Source: Ampelocalamus luodianensis
Taxonomy: Eukaryota > Streptophyta > Magnoliopsida > Poales > Poaceae
NCBI GenBank assembly: GCA_036346255.1
Contig: CM070638.1
Coordinates: 40,052,394-40,116,393, forward strand
Length of the DNA stretch: 64,000 nucleotides
Direction: 5' to 3'
Shown: piece by piece, positions 23,395 through 34,918 of the stretch
Layout: each line of letters begins with the position of its first letter
Numbering within the stretch: the stretch's first letter is position 1
Translations under genes and position numbers: made by a program
Notes under the pieces: model-generated
Databases searched by the model: none
The model's input: the letters and a program-made list of their open reading frames with translations, nothing else
What the model was told of the DNA's origin: nothing

Positions 23395-26366
23395 TGTAAC
23401 ATCCCAAATTTGGAGTTCATTTAAAGCATTTAAAAATAAAAATAACCATTTAAATTTTCTTAGCTAAGTCACAACTTAATTTGAATTTTCAGAAATCAAA
23501 ATAACTTAATGTGATTAATCTAAACTTCAATTAAAATAAAAGCTATTTTATTTGGGTTCCTTGAGTTCCAGAGTATTTTCTGGAATTTTTTAAGTCTATT
23601 TGCTATTTCTTTGAGCTCAGTTTGCGTTAATCTTTTTTCTAAAATTCAGAAATCCTTTATTATTCTAGATTTCCTTTGGGCTGCTTTTCTTTCTCTTCGG
23701 CCCATTTCTTTTCCTTTTCACCCAGCCTCTTTCTCTTTTTCCCCTCTTTCCACCGGCCAGGCCCACTCCTCCTTTCCTCCTTGCGTGCAGCCTGCCTCCT
23801 TCCTCTCCTCACGCTGCTGTGTGCCCCACCTCGTCAGGCCACCACGTCATCATCGTCTTCCTCTCGGAGAGTCGCCCATGTCCGAGTCCAACACGAGTCG
23901 CGCTGTCGTCTTCCTTGCAAACTCTCCCGTCCTAGCCCTTTATAAGTGCACCACCCGCGTCAAAATCTCTGCACCATCCTCCTCTTCTGTTTCCCTTTCT
24001 TTTCACCGTCTCTCCGCCACCCTAGCATCCCGTCGCTATCACCCTTCTTTTATGCCACTGGCCGCCGTCGCATCATCGCCCCATTCATCCTTCAGCCGCC
24101 CTGATTGTTCCGTCATGTTCCTTGTGCCGTCGCCAACCACGTGCCCACCTCAGTTTTCTCAGAGCGCTGCCGAACCACTAAAGCTACCGCGCACCCATGC
24201 CTCCTCCTCTGCTATTGTCGCTGCCACCGTCACCTCGTCGCTGCCCTTGCCGCACCACCACCACCACCCAAAGAATCCTTGTGCCGCTGGGGTTCTATTT
24301 TCGCCCTCGTCAACCATCTTCTCGCCATCGCTGTGCACGAGCCACCAGCCATTCTTCCTCTGTTTTCTCTTTTCTGTGCTAGTTCCTCCCTCTATTACAT
24401 GTGGGACCCCCTCGTTAGTCTCTCTTTCTCTCTCTTTCAACCCGGCCCCACATGTCAATCTCTTTCTTCCTCTCTCTCTCTCACTACAGGTGGATCCCAC
24501 TTGTCAGTGTCCTTTTTATTTTATTTCCTTTTTTCTTTTCAGATGAGATAATATTCCCTAGAATATTATTTTTCCTCTCTTTTTCCTTTCCGGCAAATCT
24601 TCCGAGAGTCCGTTCTCTTCCATCCGAACTCCGATTCAGTCTGTTCAAATTCCTCTAAAATGGATCTCTTTCTTTTAGTGTTTGTTTTTCTGTTTTTAGA
24701 TTTTATTTAATTTTATTTTGGATTTATTTGTGCTTCGCCTATTGTTTTCTCTCTCGTTTAAACAATCTGTTTTAAGGAGCAGAAGCAAGTTTTGAAAATC
24801 CAAATGTGGTAATTGAGAAAAGCCAGGGCAAGTCGTAGTCCTTTGATTATGTTGAACCTATGATTTTCAAAATTAAATTGTTTTATATCAAATTGCATGC
24901 TATCTTTACACCAACTACTTTTGAGAATAGTTAATCACCTATTTGTCATTATGCCACTACTGATTATTTGAACACCATGAATCATTTATCACCATAGGAT
25001 GGATATTATTAATTGGACATATTTGTATCACCAACATGGATATCGTAGAGATGCTTAGTTATACTTAGTTGTACGATAGGTTCATGTCACTTGTTCAATA
25101 ATATTAAATTTGACTTAATGAGATATGAAATTGTGACAGGTAGCCACTGTTGTTAAAATTTATATACCATAACAAGGTATGTCATTAGTCTTGGTTGAAC
25201 AAAATAATTTTCGCTCAGGCGAGCGATCGTGCAGCAAAGAGAGTGTGGTTAGCACATTGTTGGGTTATGGTAGACTCGCTTGAGTAATTATCAAGAACTT
25301 AATCTTGTGTGCCATTGAACTGGGTCATATCGTACATACACTTGTCCAGTATGGGATGGACCTGTCTAACTAATAAGCAATGTCTTAATTTCGGTTATGT
25401 CTTGGAAGCGTGAGTTGTGGGATACGTCTCACAATGGAGCAAGAAGTGACCCTATCTGGTTGGAAAAAAATTCAATGTTGAAACCTTAGTAGGTAGAATT
25501 GGGTTAAGAAAGAGCTTTGTAAAGGCCTTGTGATGATCACTTAGTCGCCTCCTATGGAAGTGTGGTTAGACACTTTAAGTTGATTTGTCTTTGTTGGTAA
25601 AGTTGTACAACCTTTGCAGAGTTAAAACTATTTAAACATCCGTGTCCCCAGTTATGGACAATGCTCGGGGATTTCACATGAGAGGTAGAGTTTCTTTATA
25701 AAATTATGTCAGGGTGTGGATAGGGAGTTCACTTGGTGAATAAAATGTTCGCTCGGTGGATGAGAGGTTCACTTGGTGGTTTGGTTCGGAGGTAAATAGG
25801 GAGTTCACTGGTTGTTTCAAAGCAATTGTTTATTTATTTATTATTCTTTTTATTTACGTATTTCAATCTATTTATTGTATTTACCATCAATACTGCTTTC
25901 TACAAAATAACCATACAGCTATTCCTTTGTTCATGCCTTACATGAATATTAATTGCATACTGTTCCTATGACTTGTTGAGTACTTTATATACTCACGACT
26001 TTAAACTTTGTTGCTCGGTTGAAGAGTATCAAGCTTCTCAAAAGTTCTACGAAGAGGAATCCTTTGAAGGCTTTGCGAATTAGGATGCATTCTCCGCTCG
26101 ATTACTTGTGGGCATGTTGATTGGCCTTTTCTAGTTTTCCATTCCACTGCAAGAGTTCATTTGTTTCTTTAGCCATGCGTGGCAAGTTAAGTAAACGGTG
26201 ATCATAAGGTCTAGTTATTACTACTATTTGTTATTTTGAGATCTTTTTAGCTAAAATCGATAAGTGGATGGGTTTTCATTGATATTTCCTGTGTGAGCTA
26301 GCTACTAATCTAGGGCTAGTTCAGAATACACATAGGGTTTTGGATATGTAAATCCAGATCCCGACA
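23395..26366 (+). repeat. Element C1 5' LTR
   Basis: Begins TGTAACATCCCAAATTTGG and ends GATCCCGACA; 2972 bp. A pyrimidine- and GC-rich leader at 23690-24350 is followed by AT-rich sequence. By eye its first kilobase is much closer to the C2 LTR at 34245 than to the LTR at 28890. It contains a 311-codon open frame (23611-24546) that spans the TATA box and is not called a gene. Confidence 0.88.
23941..23946 (+). promoter_or_regulatory. LTR TATA box (C1 5' LTR)
   Basis: TATAAG within CCCTTTATAAGTGC, followed by CGCGTCAAAATC. The same arrangement occurs at 29388 and 34804 in the other C LTRs, marking the likely core promoter about 550 bp into the LTR. Confidence 0.6.
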
Positions 26367-27507
26367 GAAGTGATATCAGAGTCATATTGACTGTAGAACG
26401 CAACCTTAGTTAGCATGGTCGTCTTAGCCAAAAGCTTCAAAACTTATTTTCTAAATCAAATCAACTAATTTGGCTTAAGAAGTTGTTCTTTTCTCATCTC
26501 AGTATATTCTATTCTTATCCTTTTCTATTCTATTCTTTTCTCATCTTGTTCCGAAGATTTTATCTTTTGTCTTTGTTGAATTTTGCTTTGTAATATTAAT
26601 TTGACTGTCTTACCTTATAAATTTCTTTAGATGGTTCGAGTGTTTCGTGATCAAATGAGAGATTAGCCTAGAGTTCTTCAGTGTTGGTTGTGGAGCTTGG
26701 GCAAGAGCAGGTGTCCAACTTATTTCACTAAGAAAGAGAGAGTGAAGGGACACAGAATTGGATTCAAGATGAGTGTGTACTTCATCGTGAGGATTGGAAG
26801 TCAAATCCATCATCATAGTATGAAGTGTCATAACAAGCTTGCGGACTTGTCAGTAATCAGAGTTGCCAGTAAATTTGTTCGAAGGATTTGCAAGTTGCAC
26901 AAAATCAGTTTGTCCAAGTTAATTTAGAAGTATGTGATGCAAGTAGCGTCTATGCCAGTGATTCCTGAACCAGAAGAAGAGTTGGGAGAATTTCCAATTC
27001 TATCGCCAGTTTTGTTGCCATCACCTACTCTACCCAGTTCAGAAGAAAAGCATCAAATTACTAGCAATTGTTAGGAGTATCTTCGTTGCTTTGTTCTAGC
27101 TGTTCGTCCGAAGTCTCCACCAGCAGTTCACAATTCGTGGGTGTTCTACAGCTATTCGAAGTAGGAGTTTGAAGAGTCTTCGTTGTCAGATTAGAGACTT
27201 TAGTAGCATTGTTAGATCGTTGTTGCAGTAGGTCTTATTTGGATTGTGTGTAAATGGGAGCTGTAGTTTTACTGTCAAGCATTATGTTGCAGTCACACTA
27301 AGGCTTTAATTTGAAGAGTTTTTTGTCTTGTTCTTTTATAGCATTCCAGCTATGTTTTCTTTGTCTTTTGTTCTTGGGTATAATCTATTTTCCCTAAGTT
27401 AGTTGTCTCTATCTTTTCTATCTTGTTCTTTCTTGTCTATTTTGCTATTCCTCTCATCTATTGTACTTTTCTATCTTACCTATTAAACCTGTGGAGAATC
27501 GTCGCAG
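26367..27507 (+). other. C1 leader between PBS and gag
   Basis: About 1.1 kb of untranslated leader. It contains a short open stretch from ATG 26937 (45 codons, Glu/Pro-rich: PEPEEELGEFPILSPVLLP) of unknown meaning. No domain is recognised. Confidence 0.4.
26371..26385 (+). other. Element C1 primer-binding site
   Basis: TGATATCAGAGTCAT, four bases after the LTR. It differs from the canonical TGGTATCAGAGCCAT only by G-to-A and C-to-T changes. The nine bases TGACTGTAG follow the PBS here and in element E. Confidence 0.8.
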
Positions 27508-28627
27508 ATGGTTGACACTCACACAACAGTATGTCGTACTCCACTAGAGAATGCAGATGCCAATGCTAGTGGACAATCACTAGTACCTGGAGTCGCAGAT
27601 CAAAACATGGGACAATTTCTAGCAGCTCGGACTCAACTCATGAATGCAATGATGGAGAACATGAACAATATGATAACTCAGTAGAATCAGACCGTTGCTG
27701 CCTTAGTCAACTGGTTAAATCAGAATAATCAAGCAGCAGCTATTCCACCACTAGTTCATCAATATTCTAAGTTATCAAAGTATATGAGGACCTGTCCGCC
27801 TACGTTTCTCATTCGTCATAACCTTTAGAAGCATAAGATTAGCTTCGATCGGTTGAGGAAAAGCTCATCATTGCCTAATGCAATGATCGTGAGAAAGTTC
27901 TTTATGTCTCACATTAGTTGGAAGGTACAGCCACAGAATGGTGTGAGAACTACATTACAGTTCATGAGAATTCATAAGTTATTACTTGGGAAGAGTTTTC
28001 AACAGCTTTTCATCAAGCGCATGTTCCAGATGGTATAGTGGACATGAAGAAGAATAAATTTCGTGATCTACAGCAAGGAAATATGTCATTGAGTGAGTAT
28101 CTCAACAAGCTCACTCAACTTTCTTGTTATGCTCCAGAAGATGTTGCTACGGACAATGCACGTCAGAAGTAATTCAAGTGTGGACTTAATCCCAGTTTAA
28201 AGGTGCAAGTTATCGAAATAATTATGTCGATTTTTAGTATATGGTGGATAAGGCAGTACTCATAGAAGATTCTCATCGTGAGTTGGAAGAATCTCGCAAA
28301 AGGAAGATCATATAACATGGAGTTCATTAGAATTTTCTACAGAGAGCCAGAACCAATGCTCAGTAGCCTGTTCGTTCCAATAATTCATCTGAGGTATTCG
28401 GAACCCCTGCACCAATGTCTCATTCAATAAACTCAGGAGTTTGCAGTGTCAATAACAGTAACACTCATCAACCTGAGAGGACTAACAATCCGACCTCAGG
28501 AGTTGTTTGCTACAAGTGCCATGAAACAGGTCACTATACCAATAGTTGCTCGCAAAAGCCAGGTCCGACACCAATTCCATTCAATTTGGGAGTGACGCCA
28601 GCCAGGACGTCCTTGCCAAGGACATGA
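27508..28627 (+). pseudogene. C1 gag remnant with CCHC zinc knuckle
   Basis: Frame fragments give MVDTHTTVCRTPLENADAN at the start, a Retrotrans_gag-like middle (EEFSTAFHQAHVP, then LQQGNMSLSEYLNKLTQLS and CYAPEDVATDNARQK) and the nucleocapsid knuckle CYKCHETGHYTNSC (about 28510-28551; C-x2-C-x4-H-x4-C). At least four in-frame stops and several frame changes disable it. Gag of this type forms virus-like particles and binds the element RNA. After the knuckle the sequence goes through a decayed linker (HITIEDV) and an ALFHS-stop, that is, right before where the protease DSG should be, then straight to the 3' leader. Confidence 0.78.
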
Positions 28628-28876
28628 AGAGGAATGCCTCGGACTCCAAGTAAAGCTAACAAACTCTATCAACTTCAGCAAGAGGACTACTGAATCACAT
28701 CACTATCGAAGATGTTTAGTCCATTTAGAACATCATTCTGGGTAAGTCTCTAGTCAGCTTTGCGTCTGTTGCAGCTTTGTTTCACTCATAAGACATATCA
28801 GTGTGGAAGAGTGAGCAAGGTTGAGTTTTGTACCTATTCTTTAGTCAGCCCGAATCACGGGGACGAGATTCCTGTT

Positions 28877-28889
28877 AAGGGGGTAGATT
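28877..28889 (+). other. C1 polypurine tract
   Basis: AAGGGGGTAGATT immediately before the LTR start TGTAGCATCCC. The preceding GGGGACGAGATTC block is typical of chromovirus 3' leaders. Confidence 0.85.
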
Positions 28890-31800
28890 TGTAGCATCCC
28901 AAGTTTTGGATTGTTTTTGAAGCATCTAAAAATAAAATTAACCATTTGAATTTTCTTAGTTCAGTAAAAGCTTAATTTGAATTTTCAAAAAATAAAATAA
29001 TTTAATGTGAATAATCTAAATCCAGAAAATTTTCTAGAACTTTCTAAGATTTTTTGGGGTTTAATTACTATTTATTTGAGCTCGGTTTTAGTTAATCTAA
29101 TTTCCTAAATTTGAAAATTTCCTTTTTTTTTGGATTTTCTCTTTTGGGCTGAAATCTTTTCTTTCAACCTTTTCTTCTTTTACTCCGGCCTCTTCTTTTC
29201 GCCGCTGGCCCGGCCCATCCTTTTTCCCATGCCATCCCACCTCCTTTCCTTCCTCCCACAGCCATGTAGGCTCGCCTGCCAGCCTTTCCCTCCCCCTTCC
29301 TTCTTCCCAACTTGGTCTCTAGCTCGTGTTTGAGCCGGACACGCTGCCTCGCTACCAGCCTCCATGCAAAGTTTCCCACCCCGACACTATAAAGGCCGCC
29401 CCTTCGCGTCAAAATCTTCGTCTCATCCACCTCTTCTGTTTGCCCTAGCTATTGGACCCGTGGTCGTCTTCATCATGCCAGAATCCATCGAAAAGTCACC
29501 GCCGCCGCAAGCTCCTCTTCGTCGCGTTCTGCCGCCGTCTGTCATCCTATGCCTGCACCATCACCACCTTCGGATTTGTCTCGACATGTTCTATGTGGTG
29601 CTCCCATCCCCCCACCGCTCGAACCTCGTCGGACCGGCGCCGCCCTTGTCTTTGCCCAAACTGGTCGCTGCCTCCGTTGTCAATCTCCCTCTCTGGTGAG
29701 CCCCTTGCCTTCCCGTGTGCATCATCGCGTGTCCCTCATCCTCCTCTTCCATTTCCCTCTCTTTTCGTTCTCTCTCCGTTGCCTTGATGTGCCGCCGCCG
29801 CTACCCCTTCTTCCCCACCGCCGGCCTCCATCTTGCCGCCGCTCCGACCATCCTCCGGCCACCCCCATGATGCTCTACGAGTTCCTTGTTTCCCCAGGGC
29901 GCCACCTGACCACCGTAGCAACTGCATGGCCGTGCCTCCTCTTCTGCAGCCGCCGCCTGGTCGCCGCTCTCGCCGTACCGTCACCTTCAGTAGCATCCTC
30001 GCATCCCTAGGGCTCCATTTTGCCCCTTGGCCGCCACCACTCACCCGCACGCCCCGCACCAACGCTACCCACAAGCCTCCTCTACTTCGGTTCCCTGTAG
30101 CTCCCTCTGCTTCTCTCTCTTACAAGTGGGTCCCACGTGTAAGCTTCTCTCTTTTTCTCTCTTTCTCTCTCTTACCGCCAGGCCCTACCTGTCAATTCCT
30201 TTTCTTTTTATTTTTCCTTTTTTATTTTCAGCTGGAGGAATATTCCCTGAATATTCTTTTCTCTCTTTTTCCTTTTTGGCAAATCTTTTGAGAGTCCGTT
30301 CTCCTCGGCCCGAACTCCGATTTGGTCCGTTCCAATTCCTAAATTAATCTAAAATTGATCTCTTTCTTTTGGATTTGGTTTTGCTATTTTTGGATTTTAT
30401 TTGTTTTCCTTTCGGATTTATTTGTGTTTCTTCTGTTGTTTTCTCTCTCGTTAGACGGTCTGTTTCAACGAGTAGGAGTAGAAGCAAGTTTTGAATATCT
30501 AAGTATGGCAACTGAGCAAAGCCAAAGCAAGTCGTAGTACTTTGATCATATTGAACCTATGATTTTAAAATTATATTATTTTATATCAAATTGCATGCTA
30601 TCTTTATATCAACTGCTTTTGAGAATAGTTAATCACCTTTTTGTCACTACGCCTCCTTTGATTATTTGAATACTATGAATAATTTGTCACCATAGGTTGG
30701 TTAATTTTAGTTGGACATATTTATATCACCAATTTTGATGTGATGTCACTGTTGTGTTGATTGTGGTGTGATGCCGCTATTATAAAATTATGTGCTATGG
30801 CAGGGATTGTCATTGGTTTGGTTGAACAAAATGATTTATACTCAAGTGAGTGATTGTGCCATAAAGGGGGTGTGAGGCACACTGTTTTGAATGAGTTAGT
30901 CCCACCTGAGTTACTTGTCAAGGACTAATCTTATGCGCCATTGAACTGGACCATATCGTACAACCACATGTTCACTATGGGATGGACCTGGCTAACTAAT
31001 TAGCAATGTCTTAATTTCAGTTCTATTTTTTGAAGCGTGATTTCTGGGATGGATACAATGGCACAAGAGGGGGGCCTGTCTGGTCATGATGACATTCAGT
31101 GTTGAAACCTTAGCAGCAGAACTGAGTTGGGAAGGCGTTTTGTAAAGGCCTTGTGATAATCACTTAATCGCGTACCTACGGAAGTGTGTGATTGGACATT
31201 ATAAGTTGATTTATCTCTTGTGGATAAAGCTGTACAACTTCTGCAAAGTTAAAAACTATTTAAACCACCGTGTTCACGGTCATGGACATGCTCAGAGATT
31301 TCACACGAGAGGTAGAGTTTCTTTATAAAAATGTGTCAGTTGGTGAATGGGAGATTCACCGGTGAATGTGATGTTCATGTGGTAGATGGAATATTCACTT
31401 GGTGGTTTGGTTGGGAAGCGAGCGGGAGGTTTACTTCAAAGAAAATTGTCTATTTATTTATTATTCTTTTCAATTACGCATTTCAATCTATTAAATGTAT
31501 TTACTGTCAATACTGTTTTCTACAAAAGAACCATACAACTATTCCTTTGTTCAGAGCCTTGCATGAATATTAATTGTATATTGTTCCCTATGACTTTTTG
31601 AGCACTTTATGTACACACAACTTTAAACTTTGCTGCTTAGTTGAAGAATATCAAGTTGTCCAAGAGTTCTACAAAGAAGAGTTCTTTGAAGGTTTTACGA
31701 AGTAGGATGCATTCTTCACTCGATTGCCTGTGGACATGTTGAATGGCCTTTCCAAGTTTTTCATTCCACTGTAAGAGTTTATTTGTTTCTTTAGCTCTGC

Positions 31801-31987
31801 GTGGCAAGTTAAGCAAACATTGACCATAAGGTCCAGTTATTATTACTATTTGTAATTTTAAGATCTTTTTAGTTAAATCGATAAATGGATGGTATTTCAT
31901 CGATGTTTCCTGTGTGAGCTAGCTACTGATCTAAGACTAGTTCAGAATACACAGAATGTTTTAGATGTGTAAATTCAGATCTCGACA
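28890..31987 (+). repeat. Element C1 3' LTR
   Basis: Begins TGTAGCATCCCAAGTTTTGG and ends GATCTCGACA; 3098 bp. The 3' third aligns well with the 5' LTR, but the GC-rich block (29160-30110) is strongly different. It contains overlapping open frames in the pyrimidine-rich block that are not conserved with the other LTRs. Confidence 0.85.
29388..29393 (+). promoter_or_regulatory. LTR TATA box (C1 3' LTR)
   Basis: TATAAA in CACTATAAAGGCC, followed by CGCGTCAAAATC as in the other C LTRs. Confidence 0.55.
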
Positions 31988-33760
31988 GATTCAGGGATCT
32001 GTCCAATTAGAAATATTGTAGATAATTTCGTTAGCTTTCCAAGAAGGTCTAGAACACTAGATTCGGAGTAGTGAGTTAAGATTTATGGCCTCGAGATTCG
32101 AGAAAGTGGTTGTCCAGAATTTGGACGTAGCTGGCAGTATTGTGTAGATGGGTCGGTTTCATCTAGTAGATGGCAAAATTAAAATATAGTGATAACTTAA
32201 ATAAGTTAGAAAATTTTGTGTAGTTTACGGAACTGGTACTGTTCATAGTTTTCCATATTTTATAATTATAGATATAAAATTATGAAGCGGACTGTCCTGG
32301 CAAATTACGGGACAGTCTTCGGGAAAGGAAATGGGGAAGAAAATGGTAGAATCAGAAGTTCATCATGACTAGAAAGTTGTAGGCTTTTTCGTGAGGATTC
32401 CATAAAGTCTTGATCGGTTGAATTGGGAGTTCGGATGAATAAGTTAGAGAGTTTTTTTACTACTTAGACAGCTGGTAATGCATCCAGTAGAATTGGGTTA
32501 AATGTGTTGTCTTGGTGTAGACATACGAGGGTGATTAGTGTAATGTTTTGGTGCTGTGATGATGTGTTTTTGAGATTATTTTAACTTGCTTGTTCAGAGA
32601 CTGTGGCCTCATGCGCCATGCTACAATTTCGTCACCTTGTTTCTAAAGGCTAAGAGACAAGTACATGGTAGAGTGATAAACAACGGGTTGTTTGTCATTG
32701 TCATTGGTATTACTTATCATGCTATTTATTATGCTTTCATTAAGCTTATTCTTATATATGATATTGATGACATTGAGTGAATGAGATTATGATATTGAGT
32801 TAATGAGAATTAGATATTGAGTTAATGAGATGAATTATGTTGATGAATAATTAAAGATATTGCATCATTTACATTCATCGTGATAAGAGTGCACGAGCCA
32901 GGTCGGTGAGAAAGTCATGTAGCTATTCTAGTGAGACCGGTGAGAAAGATACATGGCTAGTCCTGAGTGATCTAAATAAAGTCTTACATTTGTAGGGACT
33001 AGTTAAAGTCCTACAATGTAGGGACTCCATCCTAACGAAGATGGGGGAAGAGTGTGTCAACGACAGGTGAACAATCCGCTATACTAGTATCAGCTGATAA
33101 GATGCATATGAGCATGAGCATGATGGTGCATTCACATATATGAGTAAATTATTAAATTGTACAAATTTACCTATATAGAATATGACTTGTTTATTTGAGT
33201 ACGAGAATGGCATTAAATAGATAGATGATGATGATAACCTTGATTATGGTTCATAAACTGTTATCTATGGCTTTATTATGTATTTGCTAAGTTTTGGACT
33301 CACTCTTGCTTTATTATTATTATTAGGTGACCGTTGACGACATTTCACTTGGGAAGGGCTAGCACACTTGGAACCACAAACCCACACTCAATTACTTGAT
33401 TCATTAGACATGAGAACCTTTATATTACTTTATTTATTAGACATGAGAACCTTTATTATAGAGTGCTAAATTATATTTAGGAGTTGTTAGTTTTAAATGG
33501 CCTTTGATGATAGATTGGAGTTGAATATCCGTTCAATAGACTTTATTTGAATGGTTTTGCGTTGTTCTTGGATTTTTATCTTGCTATGCTTCTTAGAGAT
33601 TAATAATCTATGATTGTTATATCATTATACTAGCTTAATGTGACCAATGGACGGGTTTTATCGTTGAGATGCTAGCTATAATATATTATTAATTGATGTT
33701 AAAATTGATAGTAGTGTAGTTTGTGGCATTCTAGGCTCTGTGTTGGGCTGGGGTGTTACA
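31988..33760 (+). repeat. 5'-truncated LTR, element A lineage
   Basis: Starts abruptly in TTCAGGGATCTGTCCAATTAG, equivalent to about 590 bp into the element A LTR (compare 15120), and ends GGGGTGTTACA at 33760. The conserved GGTGAACA...CTAGTATCAGCTGA block is at about 33065-33100. The left 5' part and any target duplication are missing because it abuts the C1 LTR end at 31987. On the right it joins C-type internal sequence, suggesting it once inserted into a C interior. Confidence 0.8.
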
Positions 33761-34244
33761 CCGTGTTCAGAACCCCTACACCAGTGTCTCACTCAATAAA
33801 CTCGGGAGTTCACGGTGTCAATAATAGCAACCCTCATCAACCTCGGATGACCAACAATCCAGCCGCAGGAGTTACATGTTTCAACTGCCATGAGACATGT
33901 TATTATGCTAACAAGTGTCTCCAAAAGCAAGCACCAACTCCAATTCCTTTCAACTTATGAGCTACACCAGCCAAGACTTCTTTGCCAGGAGCAAGTAGAG
34001 AAATGCCTCAGAGGAAAACTCCGTCAACATCACCAAGAGGAAAACTGAATTACGTCACCGTGAAAGAAGTTCAATCTGTTTCGAACGTTGTTCCGGGTAA
34101 GTCTCCAGTCAGTTCCACATCAGTTGCAGTTTTGTTTCACTTATAAGAGAAATCTCTTTGGAAGAGTGAGTAAAGTTTGAGTTTTGAACCTATTCTTTAG
34201 TCAGCCCAAATCTCGAGACGAGATTCCTATTAAGGGGGTAGATT
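33761..34244 (+). pseudogene. Element C2 interior: gag end and 3' leader
   Basis: Homologous to 28390-28889 of C1. It encodes a decayed zinc knuckle (about 33879-33918) reading CFNCHETCYYANKC: C-x2-C-x4-[C for G]YYANKC, with the central Gly-His changed so the metal-binding His is lost. Then come NYVTVKEVQSVSNVVPGKSP and VAVLFHL-stop, the same junction before the protease active site as in C1, followed by the 3' leader and PPT (34232-34244). The 5' part of this element is missing. Confidence 0.75.
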
Positions 34245-34918
34245 TGTAATATCCCAAATTTGGAATTCATTTGAAGCATTTAAAAATAAAAATAACCATT
34301 TGAATTTTCTTGGTTAAATCAAAGCTTAATTTGAAATTTCAGAAATCAAGATAATTTAATGTGATCAATCTAAACTTCAATTAAATTAAAAGTTGTCTTA
34401 CTTGGGTTCCTTGAGTTCCAGAGTATTTTATGGAATTTTCTAGTAATTTTTGGAGTTTATTTCCTATTTCTTTGAGCTCGGTTTACGCGTTAATCCTTTT
34501 TCTAAAATTTGGAAATCCTTTCTTATTCTCGGATTTTCCTTTGGGCTGGTTTTCTTTCTCTTCAACCCATTTCCTTTCCATTTGGCCCAGCCTCTTTGTC
34601 TTTTTCCTCAGTCCATTTTCTTTCCGCTGGCCCAACCCGCTCCTTCTTTCATCCCGTGCGTGCAGCCCATCTCCTTCCTCTCCTCTCGCTGCCTTGTGGC
34701 CCCGCCATGTCATCATCGATTTCCTCTTGGAGAGCCGCTCGTGTCTGAGTCCAACACGAGCCGTGTCGCCGTCTTCCTTGCAAACTCTCCCATCGTAGCC
34801 CTTTATAAGTGCGCCACCCGCGTCAAAATCTTTGCGCCATCATCCTCTTCTGTTTCCGTCTCTTTTCGCCGTCTCTCCGCCACCCTAGCATCCTGCAGCT
34901 GTCACACTTCTCCTCTGC
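34245..34918 (+). repeat. Element C2 3' LTR, part 1
   Basis: Starts TGTAATATCCCAAATTTGG after PPT AAGGGGGTAGATT. It closely follows the C1 5' LTR through the TATA region (34804-34809, TATAAG) and is then interrupted at 34918 by solo LTR D, with duplicated target TCTGC (34914-34918). It continues at 62221. Confidence 0.87.
34804..34809 (+). promoter_or_regulatory. LTR TATA box (C2 LTR)
   Basis: TATAAG in CCTTTATAAGTGC, same position as in C1. Confidence 0.55.

Larger units (their letters stand above)
23395..31987 (+). mobile_element. Element C1: gag-only gypsy retrotransposon
   Basis: Order: LTR 23395-26366, PBS 26371, interior 26367-28889, PPT, LTR 28890-31987. The interior is only 2.5 kb and holds a decayed gag but no protease active site, RT, RNase H or integrase. 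The second C interior (33761-34244) has the same gag-to-3'-leader junction, so loss of pol is a family trait. The left flank AAAGG is not repeated after 31987, where a truncated A-type LTR abuts directly; the right flank was therefore lost or the two LTRs come from different insertions. Confidence 0.8.

Noticed and set aside
23611..24546. 311-codon open frame, the longest non-retrotransposon frame in the window
   Set aside because: Lies inside an LTR, spans the TATA box so no single transcript would carry it all, is Ser/Pro/Leu low-complexity from pyrimidine-rich DNA, and is broken in the 28890 LTR.
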